Positions 43,464 to 55,804 of a stretch of 64,000 nucleotides of DNA are shown in pieces (positions within the stretch are counted from its first letter, which is position 1; the number at the start of each line of letters is the position of its first letter). The notes below the pieces were generated by a model. The model searched no databases. It was not told the DNA's origin and saw only the letters and a program-made list of their open reading frames with translations. A program made the translations under genes and the position numbers. Source of the stretch: Pseudomonas lurida (GTDB lineage Bacteria > Pseudomonadota > Gammaproteobacteria > Pseudomonadales > Pseudomonadaceae); NCBI RefSeq assembly GCF_013522705.1, contig NZ_JAAMRE010000003.1:1-64000 (forward strand), written 5' to 3'.

Positions 43464-44144
43464 CTAAGAAAGCCAGGGTCCGGCGTTGGGCTGGTCCAGG
43501 TGGTCGCGCAGAAAGCCCGCAAACTCGCTGCGGGAAATGCCGCGTGCACCCAGGCTGTGCAGATGGTCGTTGGGCATCTGGCAGTCGATCAACACAAAGC
43601 CCCAGGCCTGCAGTTGCCGTGTGAGGGTCGCAAACCCGAATTTGGAGGCGTTGTCGGCGCGGCTGAACATCGATTCGCCAAAGAACAGTTGGCCCATGGT
43701 CAGGCCGTACAGGCCGCCTACCAGCGTGCCGTTGTCCCACACCTCCACTGAATGGGCATGGCCGCGCCTGTGCAGTTCCAGATAGGCGGCCTGGATGCCT
43801 TCGGTGATCCAGGTACCATCGGCGTAGGCGCGTGGTGCGGCGCAGGCCTGGATGACGGCGGCAAAATCCTGATCGAAGGTCACGGTGTAACGCTGCTGGC
43901 GCAACAGTTTGGCCAGGCTGCGGGACACGTGCAGTTCGTCGGGGAAAATCACGGTACGAGGGTCCGGCGACCACCACAGGATCGGCTGGCCCTCCGAAAA
44001 CCAGGGGAAGCAGCCGTGGCGATAGGCGTGTATCAGACGCTCGGCCGACAAGTCGCCGCCGGCGGCTAGCAGGCCGTTAGGTTCGCGCATGGCCTTGGCC
44101 AGCGGGGGGAAAGTCAGCGAGTCGCGTTGTAACCAGGTCAGCAT
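43464..44144 (-). CDS. aat: Leucyl/phenylalanyl-tRNA-protein transferase
   Basis: 226 residues. It transfers Leu or Phe from tRNA to proteins with N-terminal Lys or Arg, creating ClpS substrates. The family motifs [20 protein letters not shown] and [20 protein letters not shown] are intact. The start [15 protein letters not shown] is standard; the longer open frame to 44285 was rejected. It is first of the aat-bpt pair on the minus strand. Confidence 0.95.
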   Translation of the reverse strand: MLTWLQRDSLTFPPLAKAMREPNGLLAAGGDLSAERLIHAYRHGCFPWFSEGQPILWWSPDPRTVIFPDELHVSRSLAKLLRQQRYTVTFDQDFAAVIQACAAPRAYADGTWITEGIQAAYLELHRRGHAHSVEVWDNGTLVGGLYGLTMGQLFFGESMFSRADNASKFGFATLTRQLQAWGFVLIDCQMPNDHLHSLGARGISRSEFAGFLRDHLDQPNAGPWLS

Positions 44145-44642
44145 GGGTATCCAGGCTAGCGAAAGGGGAGGGGAGTGGCAGGCTTGGCACCTGCCGCGCG
44201 AGTGCTGATTATTGTCGACGCGGCGCCCTGGGGCCAGCCCGAATCGGCCGTTGGCGTGGATTAGCGTGAGCGGGTGTTTCTGCAACTCTGGGCCGAGGGT
44301 GCGGTCGTAAGCGGGGCGGTGACATGCAGGCCTTTTGCCAAGCTGCTTTGGATTGTCGGAAACAGCGCATAAGCCTTTGTCAGCAAAGGCAATGCATGCT
44401 CAAATTGAACCCGTCGCAACAGCGTAATCGGCCAGGCCGTCGAGTTGCAGGCAATGGCGTGGCATCGTGGTCACAAACCCGTACAATGCGGCCAGTGTGG
44501 CGTTATCGTCGTTTCGCACGGCAAGCACCCGTGCTGAAAGTAATTTTCACCCCGTTGGTTCATTTTTCAGCTGCCCGGATCCGGCAGTATTTTGCAGTCA
44601 TTCAACAGATGGACGCGCTAAAAGCGCAGGAAAAGACCCGTT
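44145..44642. other. Divergent aat-ftsK intergenic region
   Basis: 498 bases without a supported gene. It contains the inverted repeat GCCTTTG-TCAG-CAAAGGC (44373-44390) and a possible promoter with -10 TACAAT at 44482-44487 and weak -35 TGGCAT at 44460-44465. No trxB gene is present, although P. aeruginosa has trxB1 between aat and ftsK (recalled). Confidence 0.5.
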
Positions 44643-47048
44643 TTGAAGAAATCCACCGCGACACCTAAAACAGTCGTGCCGGCCTGGCGTCAGCACCTGC
44701 ATTATCGTCTCAAGGAAGGTGCGCTGATCGCGATCGGCGCATTGTGCCTGTTCCTGATGATGGCCTTGCTCACCTATGGCAAGGACGATCCGGGCTGGAG
44801 CCATAACAGCAAGATCGACGACGTACAGAACTTCGGTGGCCCCGTCGGCTCCTACAGCGCCGATATCCTGTTCATGGTGTTGGGTTACTTCGCCTATATC
44901 TTCCCGTTGCTGCTGGCGATCAAGACCTGGCAGATCTTCCGCCAGCGCCACGAGCCGTGGCAGTGGAGCGGCTGGCTGTTTTCCTGGCGGCTGATCGGCC
45001 TGGTGTTCCTGGTGCTGTCCGGCGCCGCGCTGGCCCATATCCATTTTCATGCCCCCACCGGTCTGCCGGCGGGCGCGGGCGGTGCCCTGGGTGAAAGCCT
45101 GGGCGATCTGGCGCGCAGGACCCTGAATATCCAGGGCAGCACCTTGATGTTTATCGCGCTGTTCCTGTTCGGCCTCACGGTGTTCACCGACCTGTCGTGG
45201 TTCAAAGTGATGGACGTGACCGGCAAGATCACCCTTGACCTGCTTGAATTGTTCCAAGGCGCCGCCAATCGCTGGTGGGCGGCCCGGGTCGAGCGCAAAC
45301 GCATGGTGGCCCAGCTGCGCGAGGTGGATACCCGCGTCAACGAAGTGGTGGCGCCGAGCACGCCGGATCGTCGCGAGCAGGCCAAGGTCAAGGAGCGCCT
45401 GATCGAGCGCGAGCAGGCCCTGAGCAAGCACATGTCGGACCGCGAGAAGCAGGTACCGCCGGTCATAGCCCCCGCGCCGCCCAAGGCCCCGGAGCCGAGC
45501 CATCGCGTGCAGAAAGAGAAACAGGCCCCGTTGTTTATCGACAGCGCGGTCGAAGGCACCTTGCCACCTATCTCGATTCTCGACGCGGCTGAAAAGAAAC
45601 AACTCAACTATTCCCCCGAGTCCCTGGCGGCCGTCGGCCATCTGCTGGAGATCAAACTCAAGGAATTCGGCGTCGAAGTGTCGGTCGATTCCATTCACCC
45701 AGGCCCCGTGATCACCCGTTACGAAATCCAGCCTGCGGCTGGCGTCAAGGTCAGCCGTATCTCCAACCTGGCCAAAGACCTGGCGCGCTCCCTGGCCGTG
45801 ACCAGCGTGCGCGTGGTGGAAGTGATTCCCGGCAAGACCACCGTGGGTATCGAGATTCCCAACGAAGACCGCCAGATCGTGCGCTTTTCCGAGGTGCTGT
45901 CGACGCCGGAGTACGACAACTTCAAGTCGCCGGTCACCCTGGCCCTGGGGCACGACATCGGCGGCAAACCGGTCATCACCGATTTGGCGAAAATGCCGCA
46001 CCTGCTGGTGGCCGGTACCACCGGTTCCGGTAAGTCGGTGGGCGTGAACGCGATGATCCTGTCGATTCTGTTCAAGTCCGGCCCGGAAGACGCCAAACTG
46101 ATCATGATTGACCCCAAGATGCTTGAGCTGTCGATCTATGAAGGCATCCCGCATTTGCTCTGCCCAGTGGTCACCGACATGAAGGACGCCGCCAATGCGC
46201 TGCGCTGGAGCGTGGCCGAGATGGAGCGACGCTACAAGCTGATGGCGAAGATGGGCGTGCGTAACCTGTCGGGCTTCAACGCCAAGGTCAAGGAAGCCCA
46301 GGACGCCGGCACGCCGCTGACCGACCCGCTGTACAAACGCGAAAGCATTCACGACGAAGCGCCGCTGCTGACCAAGCTGCCGACTATCGTCGTGGTAGTG
46401 GACGAATTCGCCGACATGATGATGATCGTCGGCAAGAAGGTCGAAGAACTGATCGCACGTATCGCCCAGAAGGCTCGTGCCGCCGGTATCCACTTGATCC
46501 TTGCGACACAACGTCCATCGGTGGATGTCATCACCGGTCTGATCAAGGCCAACATCCCGACGCGCATGGCGTTCCAGGTGTCGAGCAAGATCGACTCGCG
46601 GACCATCATCGACCAGGGCGGCGCCGAACAGCTGCTCGGCCACGGTGACATGCTTTACATGCCGCCGGGCACCAGCCTGCCGATCCGCGTACACGGCGCC
46701 TTCGTTTCCGACGATGAAGTCCATCGCGTGGTGGAAGCCTGGAAACTGCGCGGCGCGCCGGAATACAACGACGACATCCTCGCGGGCGTTGAAGAGGCTG
46801 GCAGCGGCTTCGACGGCGGCAGCAGCGGTGGCGACGATGACGCCGAGACCGACGCGCTGTACGACGAAGCCGTGGCATTCGTGCTGGAAAGTCGCCGTGC
46901 CTCGATTTCCGCCGTGCAGCGCAAGTTGAAGATCGGCTATAACCGCGCCGCCCGTATGATCGAAGCCATGGAAAACGCCGGTGTCGTCACCGCGATGAAC
47001 ACCAACGGCTCGCGCGAAGTCATTGCCCCCGGGCAGATGCGCGACTGA
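44643..47048 (+). CDS. ftsK: DNA translocase FtsK
   Basis: 801 residues. Couples cell division to chromosome dimer resolution. Four transmembrane helices lie in residues 25-190, followed by a short linker, then the RecA-like motor with Walker [13 protein letters not shown] and Walker [11 protein letters not shown]. The gamma winged helix at the C-terminus reads KOPS. The start is TTG: the frame closes at a TAA at 44619-44621 and there is no ATG or GTG between it and the TTG. This TTG start is the only possible one upstream of the first helix. Confidence 0.96.
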   Translation: MKKSTATPKTVVPAWRQHLHYRLKEGALIAIGALCLFLMMALLTYGKDDPGWSHNSKIDDVQNFGGPVGSYSADILFMVLGYFAYIFPLLLAIKTWQIFRQRHEPWQWSGWLFSWRLIGLVFLVLSGAALAHIHFHAPTGLPAGAGGALGESLGDLARRTLNIQGSTLMFIALFLFGLTVFTDLSWFKVMDVTGKITLDLLELFQGAANRWWAARVERKRMVAQLREVDTRVNEVVAPSTPDRREQAKVKERLIEREQALSKHMSDREKQVPPVIAPAPPKAPEPSHRVQKEKQAPLFIDSAVEGTLPPISILDAAEKKQLNYSPESLAAVGHLLEIKLKEFGVEVSVDSIHPGPVITRYEIQPAAGVKVSRISNLAKDLARSLAVTSVRVVEVIPGKTTVGIEIPNEDRQIVRFSEVLSTPEYDNFKSPVTLALGHDIGGKPVITDLAKMPHLLVAGTTGSGKSVGVNAMILSILFKSGPEDAKLIMIDPKMLELSIYEGIPHLLCPVVTDMKDAANALRWSVAEMERRYKLMAKMGVRNLSGFNAKVKEAQDAGTPLTDPLYKRESIHDEAPLLTKLPTIVVVVDEFADMMMIVGKKVEELIARIAQKARAAGIHLILATQRPSVDVITGLIKANIPTRMAFQVSSKIDSRTIIDQGGAEQLLGHGDMLYMPPGTSLPIRVHGAFVSDDEVHRVVEAWKLRGAPEYNDDILAGVEEAGSGFDGGSSGGDDDAETDALYDEAVAFVLESRRASISAVQRKLKIGYNRAARMIEAMENAGVVTAMNTNGSREVIAPGQMRD

Positions 47049-47102
47049 CTACGTGCCGCATGGCAGCATGCGGCATGCCCTAACGACTCAATGAGGACTC
47101 CC

Positions 47103-47726
47103 ATGCGCTTTATTCGCATGCTGTTGTTGCCGGCCCTGGCCCTGACTGCTGTTTCGGCGCATGCCGACCCGGCTTCCGTCACCAGCTTGAAGAATCTGTT
47201 GGACAAATCCCAGACCCTTACCGCGCGCTTCTCCCAGTTGACCCTGGATGCCGGCGGTACCCAGTTGCAGCAGACCGAAGGTGAAATGGCCGTGCAGCGC
47301 CCAGGCCTGTTCTATTGGCACACCGAAGGCAAGTCCGAGCAGACCATTGTGTCCGACGGCCAGAAGGTCACGCTGTGGGACCCGGACCTGGAGCAGGCAA
47401 CCATCAAGAAGCTCGACCCGCGCCTGAACCAGACCCCGGCGCTGCTGCTGTCGGGCGATGTGTCGAAAATCAACGACAGCTTCGACATCACCTCCAAGCA
47501 GACCAGCAACGTGATCGAGTTCACCCTCAAGCCGAAATCCAAGGACACGCTGTTTGACACATTGTCCCTGTCGTTCGGCAACGGCGTGATCAATAACATG
47601 CGCCTGGTCGACAGCGTCGGCCAGCGCACCGATATCCTGTTCAGCGGGGTCAAGGCCAACCAGCCGGTACCTGCGTCCAAGTTCAAGTTCGACATCCCCA
47701 AGGGTGCCGACGTGATCCAGGAATAA
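47103..47726 (+). CDS. lolA: Outer membrane lipoprotein carrier protein LolA
   Basis: 207 residues. Periplasmic chaperone that moves lipoproteins from LolCDE to LolB. The signal peptide ends near AHA-D (residue 21). The barrel segments and the [20 protein letters not shown] region are typical. The start [10 protein letters not shown] is preferred to MRTP four codons earlier. It follows ftsK at 54 bases and precedes rarA. Confidence 0.95.
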   Translation: MRFIRMLLLPALALTAVSAHADPASVTSLKNLLDKSQTLTARFSQLTLDAGGTQLQQTEGEMAVQRPGLFYWHTEGKSEQTIVSDGQKVTLWDPDLEQATIKKLDPRLNQTPALLLSGDVSKINDSFDITSKQTSNVIEFTLKPKSKDTLFDTLSLSFGNGVINNMRLVDSVGQRTDILFSGVKANQPVPASKFKFDIPKGADVIQE

Positions 47727-47753
47727 ACTGCCCAGAGGTTTCAAACGCTGCCC

Positions 47754-49075
47754 ATGGACCTGTTTCGAAGTGACCCGATTGCCCAGCCCCTGGCCGCGCG
47801 CCTGCGCTCGACCAACCTGGATGAGTACGTCGGTCAGGAACACCTGCTCGCGCGCGGCAAGCCCCTGCGCGAGGCGCTGGAACAGGGTGCGTTGCACTCG
47901 ATGATTTTCTGGGGGCCGCCGGGGGTGGGTAAAACCACCCTGGCGCGTCTGCTGGCGAAAGTCTCGGACGCGCACTTCGAAACGGTCTCGGCGGTGCTGG
48001 CTGGGGTCAAGGAGATCCGCCAGGCCGTCGAAGTCGCCAAGCAGCAGGCCGGCCAATACGGCAAGCGCACCATTCTGTTCGTCGACGAAGTGCACCGCTT
48101 CAACAAATCGCAGCAAGATGCGTTTTTGCCGTATGTCGAAGACGGCACCCTGATTTTTATCGGCGCCACCACCGAAAACCCCTCGTTTGAACTCAACAAC
48201 GCCTTGCTCTCGCGTGCACGGGTCTATGTGCTCAAGAGCCTGGATGAAGCGGCCATGCAGAAGCTGCTGCACCGGGCCTTGAGCGAAGACAAAGGCCTGG
48301 GCAAGCGCCAACTGAGCGTCAGCGACGAAGGCTTCAAAATCCTGCTCAGCGCCGCCGACGGCGATGGCCGACGTTTTCTCAACCTGTTGGAAAACGCGTC
48401 GGACCTGGCCGAAGACGGCAGCGAGATCGGCGTCGACCTCCTGCAAAGCCTGCTCGGCGACACCCGTCGCCGTTTCGACAAGGGCGGCGAAGCGTTCTAC
48501 GACCAGATTTCAGCGCTGCACAAATCCGTGCGCGGCTCCAACCCGGACGGCGCGTTGTACTGGTTCGCGCGCATGATCGACGGGGGCTGCGACCCCCTGT
48601 ACCTGGCGCGTCGCGTGGTACGCATGGCCAGCGAAGACATCGGCAACGCCGACCCGCGAGCCTTGAGCCTGTGTCTGGCGGCGTGGGATGTGCAGGAGCG
48701 CCTCGGCAGCCCGGAAGGCGAGTTGGCCGTGGCCCAGGCCATCACCTATCTGGCCTGCGCACCCAAAAGCAACGCGGTGTACATGGGCTTCAAGTCCGCC
48801 CTGCGTGCGGCCGCCGAGTACGGTTCCCTGGAAGTGCCGCTGCACCTGCGCAATGCGCCGACCAAGTTGATGAAGCAACTGGGCTACGGTGACGAATACC
48901 GCTACGCCCACGATGAACCGGACGCCTACGCGGCCGGCGAAGACTACTTTCCCGATGCTCTGGAGCCCCAGCCGTTCTACCAGCCGGTGCCTCGCGGCCT
49001 GGAGTTGAAGATCGGCGAAAAGCTCAACCATCTCGCGCAACTCGATCGCCTCAGCCCCAAACAGCGGAGAAAGTA

Positions 49076-49076
<1 letters not shown>
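47754..49076 (+). CDS. rarA: Replication-associated recombination protein A
   Basis: 440 residues. AAA+ clamp-loader-like ATPase acting at stalled forks, also called MgsA. Walker [10 protein letters not shown] and Walker B FVDEVHRF are intact, and the C-terminal tetramerisation domain follows. It is 27 bases after lolA and overlaps the crcB start by one base. Confidence 0.96.
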
Positions 49077-50747
<1,671 letters not shown>

Positions 50748-52142
50748 ATGGAATTTCTGCCGCTGTTTCACAACCTGCGCGGTAGCCGGGTGCTGGTGGT
50801 CGGTGGTGGGGAAATTGCCTTGCGCAAATCCCGGCTGCTGGCCGATGCCGGCGCCGTGCTGCGGGTGGTTGCTCCCCAGATCGAAGACCAGTTGCGCGTG
50901 CTGGTGCAGGGCAGTGGCGGGGACCTGGTTTTGCGCGGTTATCAGGAGGCCGACCTGGATGGTTGCACCCTGATTATCGCCGCGACGGACGATGAACCGC
51001 TGAATGCGCAAGTATCCAGCGACGCCAAGCGTCGGTGCGTGCCGGTCAATGTGGTGGATGCACCGGCCTTGTGCAGTGTGATCTTTCCGGCAATTGTCGA
51101 CCGTTCGCCCCTGGTGATCGCGGTGTCCAGTGGCGGCGACGCGCCGGTGTTGGCGCGACTCATCCGGGCCAAACTGGAAACCTGGATTCCGTCCACCTAT
51201 GGCCAGTTGGCCGGGTTGGCCGCGCGCTTCAGGGCCCAGGTCAAAGGCCTGTACCCGGATGTGCAGCAGCGTCGTGCGTTCTGGGAAGAAGTTTTCCAGG
51301 GGCCGATTGCCGACCGTCAACTGGCCGGGCAGGGCGACGAGGCAGAGCGCCTGTTGGTCGAGAAGGTCAACGGTGCGCCGCCCCATGCGCCGGGTGAGGT
51401 CTACCTGGTGGGTGCCGGTCCGGGTGATCCCGACCTGCTTACGTTTCGCGCCTTGCGCCTGATGCAGCAGGCCGACGTGGTGCTCTACGACCGCCTGGTC
51501 GCCCCGGCGATCCTGGAGTTGTGCCGTCGTGACGCCGAGCGCGTGTATGTCGGCAAGCGGCGCGCCGAGCATGCGGTGCCGCAGGACCAGATCAACCAGC
51601 AATTGGTGGACCTGGCCAGGCAAGGCAAGCGCGTGTTGCGTCTTAAAGGGGGCGATCCGTTCATCTTTGGCCGTGGCGGCGAGGAAATCGAGGAGCTGGC
51701 CGCCCATGGGATCCCGTTCCAAGTGGTACCGGGCATCACTGCGGCCAGCGGCTGCGCGGCCTATGCCGGTATTCCGTTGACCCACCGCGACTACGCGCAA
51801 TCCGTGCGTTTTATCACCGGACACTTGAAGAATGGCACCTCTGACCTGCCCTGGCAGGACCTGGTAGGGCCTTCGCAAACGCTGGTGTTCTATATGGGCT
51901 TGATTGGCTTGCCGATCATTTGCGAACAGCTGATCCGGCATGGTCGTGCGCCGGACACGCCGGCGGCGTTGATCCAGCAGGGCACCACGTCCAACCAGCG
52001 CGTGTTCACCGGCACCCTGGCGGACTTGCCGCGCATGGTGGCGGAGCATGAAGTACATGCGCCGACACTGGTAATCGTGGGTGAGGTGGTGGTGCTGCGT
52101 GAGAAACTGAAGTGGTTTGAAGGCGCCCAGTCTCAGGTCTGA
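50748..52142 (+). CDS. cysG: Siroheme synthase, multifunctional
   Basis: 464 residues. N-terminal precorrin-2 dehydrogenase and sirohydrochlorin ferrochelatase domain (1-210) with nucleotide-binding [12 protein letters not shown], then a uroporphyrinogen-III C-methyltransferase domain (about 217-460) with [30 protein letters not shown] and [20 protein letters not shown]. It makes siroheme for sulfite and nitrite reductases. The start follows the serS stop immediately, at 50748. Confidence 0.96.
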   Translation: MEFLPLFHNLRGSRVLVVGGGEIALRKSRLLADAGAVLRVVAPQIEDQLRVLVQGSGGDLVLRGYQEADLDGCTLIIAATDDEPLNAQVSSDAKRRCVPVNVVDAPALCSVIFPAIVDRSPLVIAVSSGGDAPVLARLIRAKLETWIPSTYGQLAGLAARFRAQVKGLYPDVQQRRAFWEEVFQGPIADRQLAGQGDEAERLLVEKVNGAPPHAPGEVYLVGAGPGDPDLLTFRALRLMQQADVVLYDRLVAPAILELCRRDAERVYVGKRRAEHAVPQDQINQQLVDLARQGKRVLRLKGGDPFIFGRGGEEIEELAAHGIPFQVVPGITAASGCAAYAGIPLTHRDYAQSVRFITGHLKNGTSDLPWQDLVGPSQTLVFYMGLIGLPIICEQLIRHGRAPDTPAALIQQGTTSNQRVFTGTLADLPRMVAEHEVHAPTLVIVGEVVVLREKLKWFEGAQSQV

Positions 52143-52161
52143 GCCTGAAGCGCTATCACCC

Positions 52162-52186
52162 TGTGGAAGGGGGCTTGCCCCCCGAT
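52162..52186. repeat. Single REP sequence, GTGGGAGG-type
   Basis: TGTGGAAGGGGGCTTGCCCC core with ...CCGAT, one mismatch from consensus, right after the cysG stop. Confidence 0.8.
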
Positions 52187-52211
52187 GCGGCCTGGCAGTC
52201 AGGATGTTGGA

Positions 52212-53207
52212 TCAGCTCCACACCCCTTTTCCGCTCAAGCGCTGCCGATGGTGCACGGTATCGAACGCCTGCAATGGCCCCTTCGGCACAATCCCGGTGG
52301 GGTTGATGGTGCGGTGGCTGACGTAGTAGTGCCCTTTGATGTGTTCGAAGTCCACCGTCTCGGCCACGCCAGGCCACTGATACATTTCCCTCAGCCAATT
52401 CGACAGGTTCGCATAATCGGCAATTCGCCGCAGATTGCATTTGAAGTGGCTGTAATACACCGCATCAAACCGAATCAGCGTGGTGAACAGCCGCACATCG
52501 GCTTCGGTGAGGTATTCCCCGGCCAGGTAGCGATGCTCGCCCAGGTGCTGTTCCAGATGGTCCAGCTCGGCGAATACATCATTGAACGCGCTTTCGTAGG
52601 CCTGTTGCGAGGTGGCAAAGCCAGCACGGTACACGCCGTTGTTGACGGCCGGGTAGATGCGCGCGTTGAGTGCGTCGATGGTGGCGCGCAACGGTTCGGG
52701 GTAGAAGTCCAGGGTGTTGCCGGTCAGCCCATTGAACGCGCTGTTAAACATGCGGATGATTTCCGCCGATTCGTTGCTGACAATGCGCTTGAGCTGGTTG
52801 TCCCACAGCACCGGTACGGTGACCCGCCCGGTGTAGTCGGACGTGTCGGCGGTGTAGCGTTGGTGCATGTAGGCAAAGTCGTCGAGTCGATCGCCGGTGG
52901 AGCCTTTGGCCTTATCGAAGGTCCAGCCGTTTTCCAGCATCAGCCAGCTGACCACCGACACATCGATCAGGTTTTCCAGGCCCTTGAGCTTGCGCAGGAT
53001 CAACGTGCGATGTGCCCACGGGCAGGCGAGGGAGACATAGAGGTGATAGCGACCGGCTTCGGCCTTGAAGCCGCCTTCGCCACTCGGGCCGGGCTGGCCG
53101 TCGGCGGTGACCCAGTGGCGGCGTTGCGCCTGCTCGCGCTGGAAAGCGCCATCCGCGCTACTTTCGTACCACTGGTCTTTCCAGTGTCCTTCGATCAGCA
53201 AACCCAT
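52212..53207 (-). CDS. Glutathionyl-hydroquinone reductase (YqjG-type)
   Basis: 331 residues. GST-fold enzyme that reduces glutathionyl-hydroquinones with GSH. The catalytic Cys62 is in SLACPWAHRT; large C-terminal helical domain present. The position and length match E. coli YqjG (Cys63). It should protect against quinone-derived adducts in the cytoplasm. Single gene; convergent with cysG across a REP. Confidence 0.9.
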   Translation of the reverse strand: MGLLIEGHWKDQWYESSADGAFQREQAQRRHWVTADGQPGPSGEGGFKAEAGRYHLYVSLACPWAHRTLILRKLKGLENLIDVSVVSWLMLENGWTFDKAKGSTGDRLDDFAYMHQRYTADTSDYTGRVTVPVLWDNQLKRIVSNESAEIIRMFNSAFNGLTGNTLDFYPEPLRATIDALNARIYPAVNNGVYRAGFATSQQAYESAFNDVFAELDHLEQHLGEHRYLAGEYLTEADVRLFTTLIRFDAVYYSHFKCNLRRIADYANLSNWLREMYQWPGVAETVDFEHIKGHYYVSHRTINPTGIVPKGPLQAFDTVHHRQRLSGKGVWS

Positions 53208-53294
53208 GACTGGCTCCTCGACTAATAAGCGTTGGAGCCAGTCTAAAGCTCAGGGTTCGATTTAAAAGCGCAAAGACTGCGGGTCAATTATCGA

Positions 53295-54296
53295 TTAAAT
53301 CGATCTGTCCCGCGCTTGCCAGTACTCCTCGGCCATCGCAAATGCCTGCTCACGGGGTTGCCCAAGGCCGCGTAACGCCAGGGCCATGGTGGCGATCAGC
53401 GCCAGTTGCGGGTAGCTGTCCTCGACATCGCCACGCCATACCGATTTGAGGTGTTCAGGCTCCAGGGTCGCCGGTTTGACATGGCGCTGGGTGGAAAGGG
53501 CCGGCCACTCTTCGTCCCAGCTCTGGCCGCCGGTGGTGCCGTAGAGATGGCTGAGGGTGTCGGGGTTGATCTCGATCTCGCCGCCATCCCCCTTGACCAC
53601 GATCACCGTGTCGCCGAGCAGGCCGCTGGCATCGCGATGCACGCCCTGATAGCCGGGGTGGAAAATACTTTGCAGGCCGCATCGGGCGTTCAACGGGTTG
53701 AGCAGGCGCGCCAGGGAATGGATCGGCGAGCGCAGGCCCAGGGTGTTGCGCAGGTCGATCATGCGCTGCAACTGCGGCGCCCAATCCCCTAGCGGGATAA
53801 ACGCCAGGTTGCCTTGGGCAAACGCGGCCTCGACCTGCTGCCAATCGCGGCACAATGGAATCTGCAAACCTTGCAGCAATTGCTCGGTGTACAGCCGCCC
53901 GGCGGTGTGCGCGCCGCCACCGTGCATCAGGATACGCACGCCGTTTTGCGCCAGGCACTTGGCGGCCAGCAGAAACCACGGCAGATGGCGCTTTTTACCG
54001 GCATAGCTGGGCCAGTCGATGTCCACGTTCAGCGCCGGAGCGTTCAGGCGCTCGCGCACCGCTTCGGTAAAACCGGCGAGTTCTTCCGGGCTTTCTTCCT
54101 TGTGCCGCAGCAGCATCAGGAAGGCGCCGAGCTGGGTGTCCTCGACTTTTTCGTCGAGCAGCATGCCCATGGCTTCGCGGGCTTCCTCACGGGTGAGGTT
54201 GCGCGCACCGCGCTTGCCTTTGCCCAGGATGCGCACGAACGGCGCAAACGGATGCTCTTCAGGGGTTTGCAGGGTCAGTGGGGCAAAGTCGGTCAT
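53295..54296 (-). CDS. ybiB: Glycosyl transferase family protein YbiB (TrpD2)
   Basis: 333 residues. Related to anthranilate phosphoribosyltransferase (fold type II/III nucleotide-phosphoribosyl family), with HGGGAHTAGR in place of the usual PRPP loop and the GLRSPIHSLARLLNPL segment. TrpD2 members bind nucleic acids and are not anthranilate enzymes. The start at 54296 overlaps the tusE stop by 4 bases, so it is coupled to the sulfur-relay genes. Alternative start MLM two codons earlier is less favoured. Confidence 0.8.
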   Translation of the reverse strand: MTDFAPLTLQTPEEHPFAPFVRILGKGKRGARNLTREEAREAMGMLLDEKVEDTQLGAFLMLLRHKEESPEELAGFTEAVRERLNAPALNVDIDWPSYAGKKRHLPWFLLAAKCLAQNGVRILMHGGGAHTAGRLYTEQLLQGLQIPLCRDWQQVEAAFAQGNLAFIPLGDWAPQLQRMIDLRNTLGLRSPIHSLARLLNPLNARCGLQSIFHPGYQGVHRDASGLLGDTVIVVKGDGGEIEINPDTLSHLYGTTGGQSWDEEWPALSTQRHVKPATLEPEHLKSVWRGDVEDSYPQLALIATMALALRGLGQPREQAFAMAEEYWQARDRSI

Positions 54297-54628
54297 AAGC
54301 AATTCGTCGGCCTGGGCAGGCCCGCCAGTTTGGCGGCGAGTTTGGCGGGAGTGCCGTTGAACAGTTTGTTGAGGTGCAGGCTGTTGCCCTTTTCCGGGCC
54401 CAGCTTCAAGGCGGTGTACTTGATCAGCGGGCGCGTGGCCGGGGACAGTTGGAATTCGGCGTAGAACTGGCGCAGCAGATCGAGGATCTGCCAGTGGTCC
54501 GGGGTCAGCTCCAAGGCTTCGGCGGCGGCCAGGGCGTGGGCGACTTCGACGGACCAGTCATCCAGGTCGACCAGATAGCCGTCCTTGTCCAGTTCCAGGC
54601 TGCGCGTACCGACGATGAGCGTATTCAT
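54293..54628 (-). CDS. tusE: Sulfur relay protein TusE (DsrC-like)
   Basis: 111 residues. It takes persulfide sulfur from TusD and delivers it to MnmA. The C-terminal LPRPTNCL carries the single essential Cys at 110. The second Cys found 11 residues earlier in dissimilatory DsrC is absent, which supports the TusE role. It follows tusB with a 4-base overlap. Confidence 0.93.
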   Translation of the reverse strand: MNTLIVGTRSLELDKDGYLVDLDDWSVEVAHALAAAEALELTPDHWQILDLLRQFYAEFQLSPATRPLIKYTALKLGPEKGNSLHLNKLFNGTPAKLAAKLAGLPRPTNCL

Positions 54629-54903
54629 AGCCAGGTGTTGACCTTGTCGTAGTCGATCGACAATTGCACGAATCCCGGATAATCCACGCTGCCGGCCCAT
54701 TCAGGCAGCGGCAGGTTGCGTGCCTGGCGGTCTTCGGCCAGCACGAAGACCTTCACGCCTTTGGCCTGCAGCGCCGCGTTGTGCAGGCCGTAGGTGCCGT
54801 CACCACACAGCAGGATTGCATCATGAGCGCCGCAGACCCGCAGGCAACTGGCGAGGCGGCTGTCGGTAAAGGGCGAGTGGGAAACCACATGGAGAGTCGA
54901 CAT
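54625..54903 (-). CDS. tusB: Sulfur relay protein TusB
   Basis: 92 residues, DsrH family, small Rossmann-like subunit of the TusBCD hexamer. Recognised by MSTLHVVSHSPF, the GDGTYGL stretch and its place between tusC and tusE. It starts at the last base of tusC and overlaps tusE by 4 bases. Confidence 0.9.
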   Translation of the reverse strand: MSTLHVVSHSPFTDSRLASCLRVCGAHDAILLCGDGTYGLHNAALQAKGVKVFVLAEDRQARNLPLPEWAGSVDYPGFVQLSIDYDKVNTWL

Positions 54904-55253
54904 CAGAGGGTCATCACCTGGTCGTAACGTTCAATCAACTGGGAAACAGCGGCGCTGTCCAAGGGCTGCGCACTGGCGGGAGGCGTAAGCCCGCGTTCGG
55001 CCAGGCTGTGGCTGCAGGCGAACACGTCATCGATGCCGAACAACCCGAGGGCCTGCAGATTGGCGCTGAGGTCTTTTTGCTGCACGGCCTTGGCGTCCTG
55101 GCCGGGGGCCAGTTGAAACACGCCGTCGTCCATGAACAGCAGGCCGATCGGCAGATCGAAGGCACCGCCGGCCAGCACGATGTCTAGCGCTTCGCGCGCA
55201 CTTGGGCCGGACCACGGAGCCTGGCGGCTGATTACCAACAAGGATTTGGACAT
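54903..55253 (-). CDS. tusC: Sulfur relay protein TusC
   Basis: 116 residues, DsrF family. MSKSLLVISRQAPWSGPSARE and LFMDDGVFQL are typical. The start at 55253 lies one base from the tusD stop at 55255, which places it in the same operon. Confidence 0.9.
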   Translation of the reverse strand: MSKSLLVISRQAPWSGPSAREALDIVLAGGAFDLPIGLLFMDDGVFQLAPGQDAKAVQQKDLSANLQALGLFGIDDVFACSHSLAERGLTPPASAQPLDSAAVSQLIERYDQVMTL

Positions 55254-55254
55254 G

Positions 55255-55647
55255 TCATGGCCCTCCAAAACAGATCAGGCGGTCGGCGGCCTGGGTGGCG
55301 TCGTGCAATTGCCCCAGGCCCGACAGCGCCCAGGGTGCCTCCAGGTTCACGGCGCTGCGTTGATAGCGCGTGGCTTCTTCGGCGTTGAGCACGCCACGGC
55401 GCAGGGCGGCGGCGATGCACACCACGCCATCGAGTTGATGCTGGCTGACGAACTCGCGCCATTGGCGCGCGATGTCCTGCTCATCCTGGGGCGCCACGAC
55501 GGTATTCGCCGCGCTGTACACGCCGTCCTGATAGAAGAACAACCGCACAATCTCATGCCCGCCGGCGAGCGCGGCCTGGGCAAACAGCAGGGCACGGCGC
55601 GAGGAGGGCGCATGGGCGGCGGAAAACAAAGCAATCGCAAACTTCAT
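55255..55647 (-). CDS. tusD: Sulfurtransferase TusD
   Basis: 130 residues, DsrE family. Accepts sulfur at Cys77 (E. coli Cys78) in VVCIAAALRRG. It is the first gene of tusDCBE-ybiB on the minus strand. The start MKFAIALFSA is preferred over MLAECS, six codons earlier. Confidence 0.92.
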   Translation of the reverse strand: MKFAIALFSAAHAPSSRRALLFAQAALAGGHEIVRLFFYQDGVYSAANTVVAPQDEQDIARQWREFVSQHQLDGVVCIAAALRRGVLNAEEATRYQRSAVNLEAPWALSGLGQLHDATQAADRLICFGGP

Positions 55648-55804
55648 GGAACACTCGGCAAGCAAACGTGGGCCAATGATAAAGCCGCGTGCACGAAAAA
55701 GCCCGCCGTGATCAAAACGGTCACTGTCGCTGACTGTTCTGACGATTGCCGGTAGGCAACGGGCTGCTTAGTCTGTGGGAACTCGACACCCAAAAGGAGT
55801 TTCC

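Noticed and set aside
44598..46724. 708-codon open frame opposite ftsK
   Set aside because: Same reason: a shadow of ftsK codon bias.
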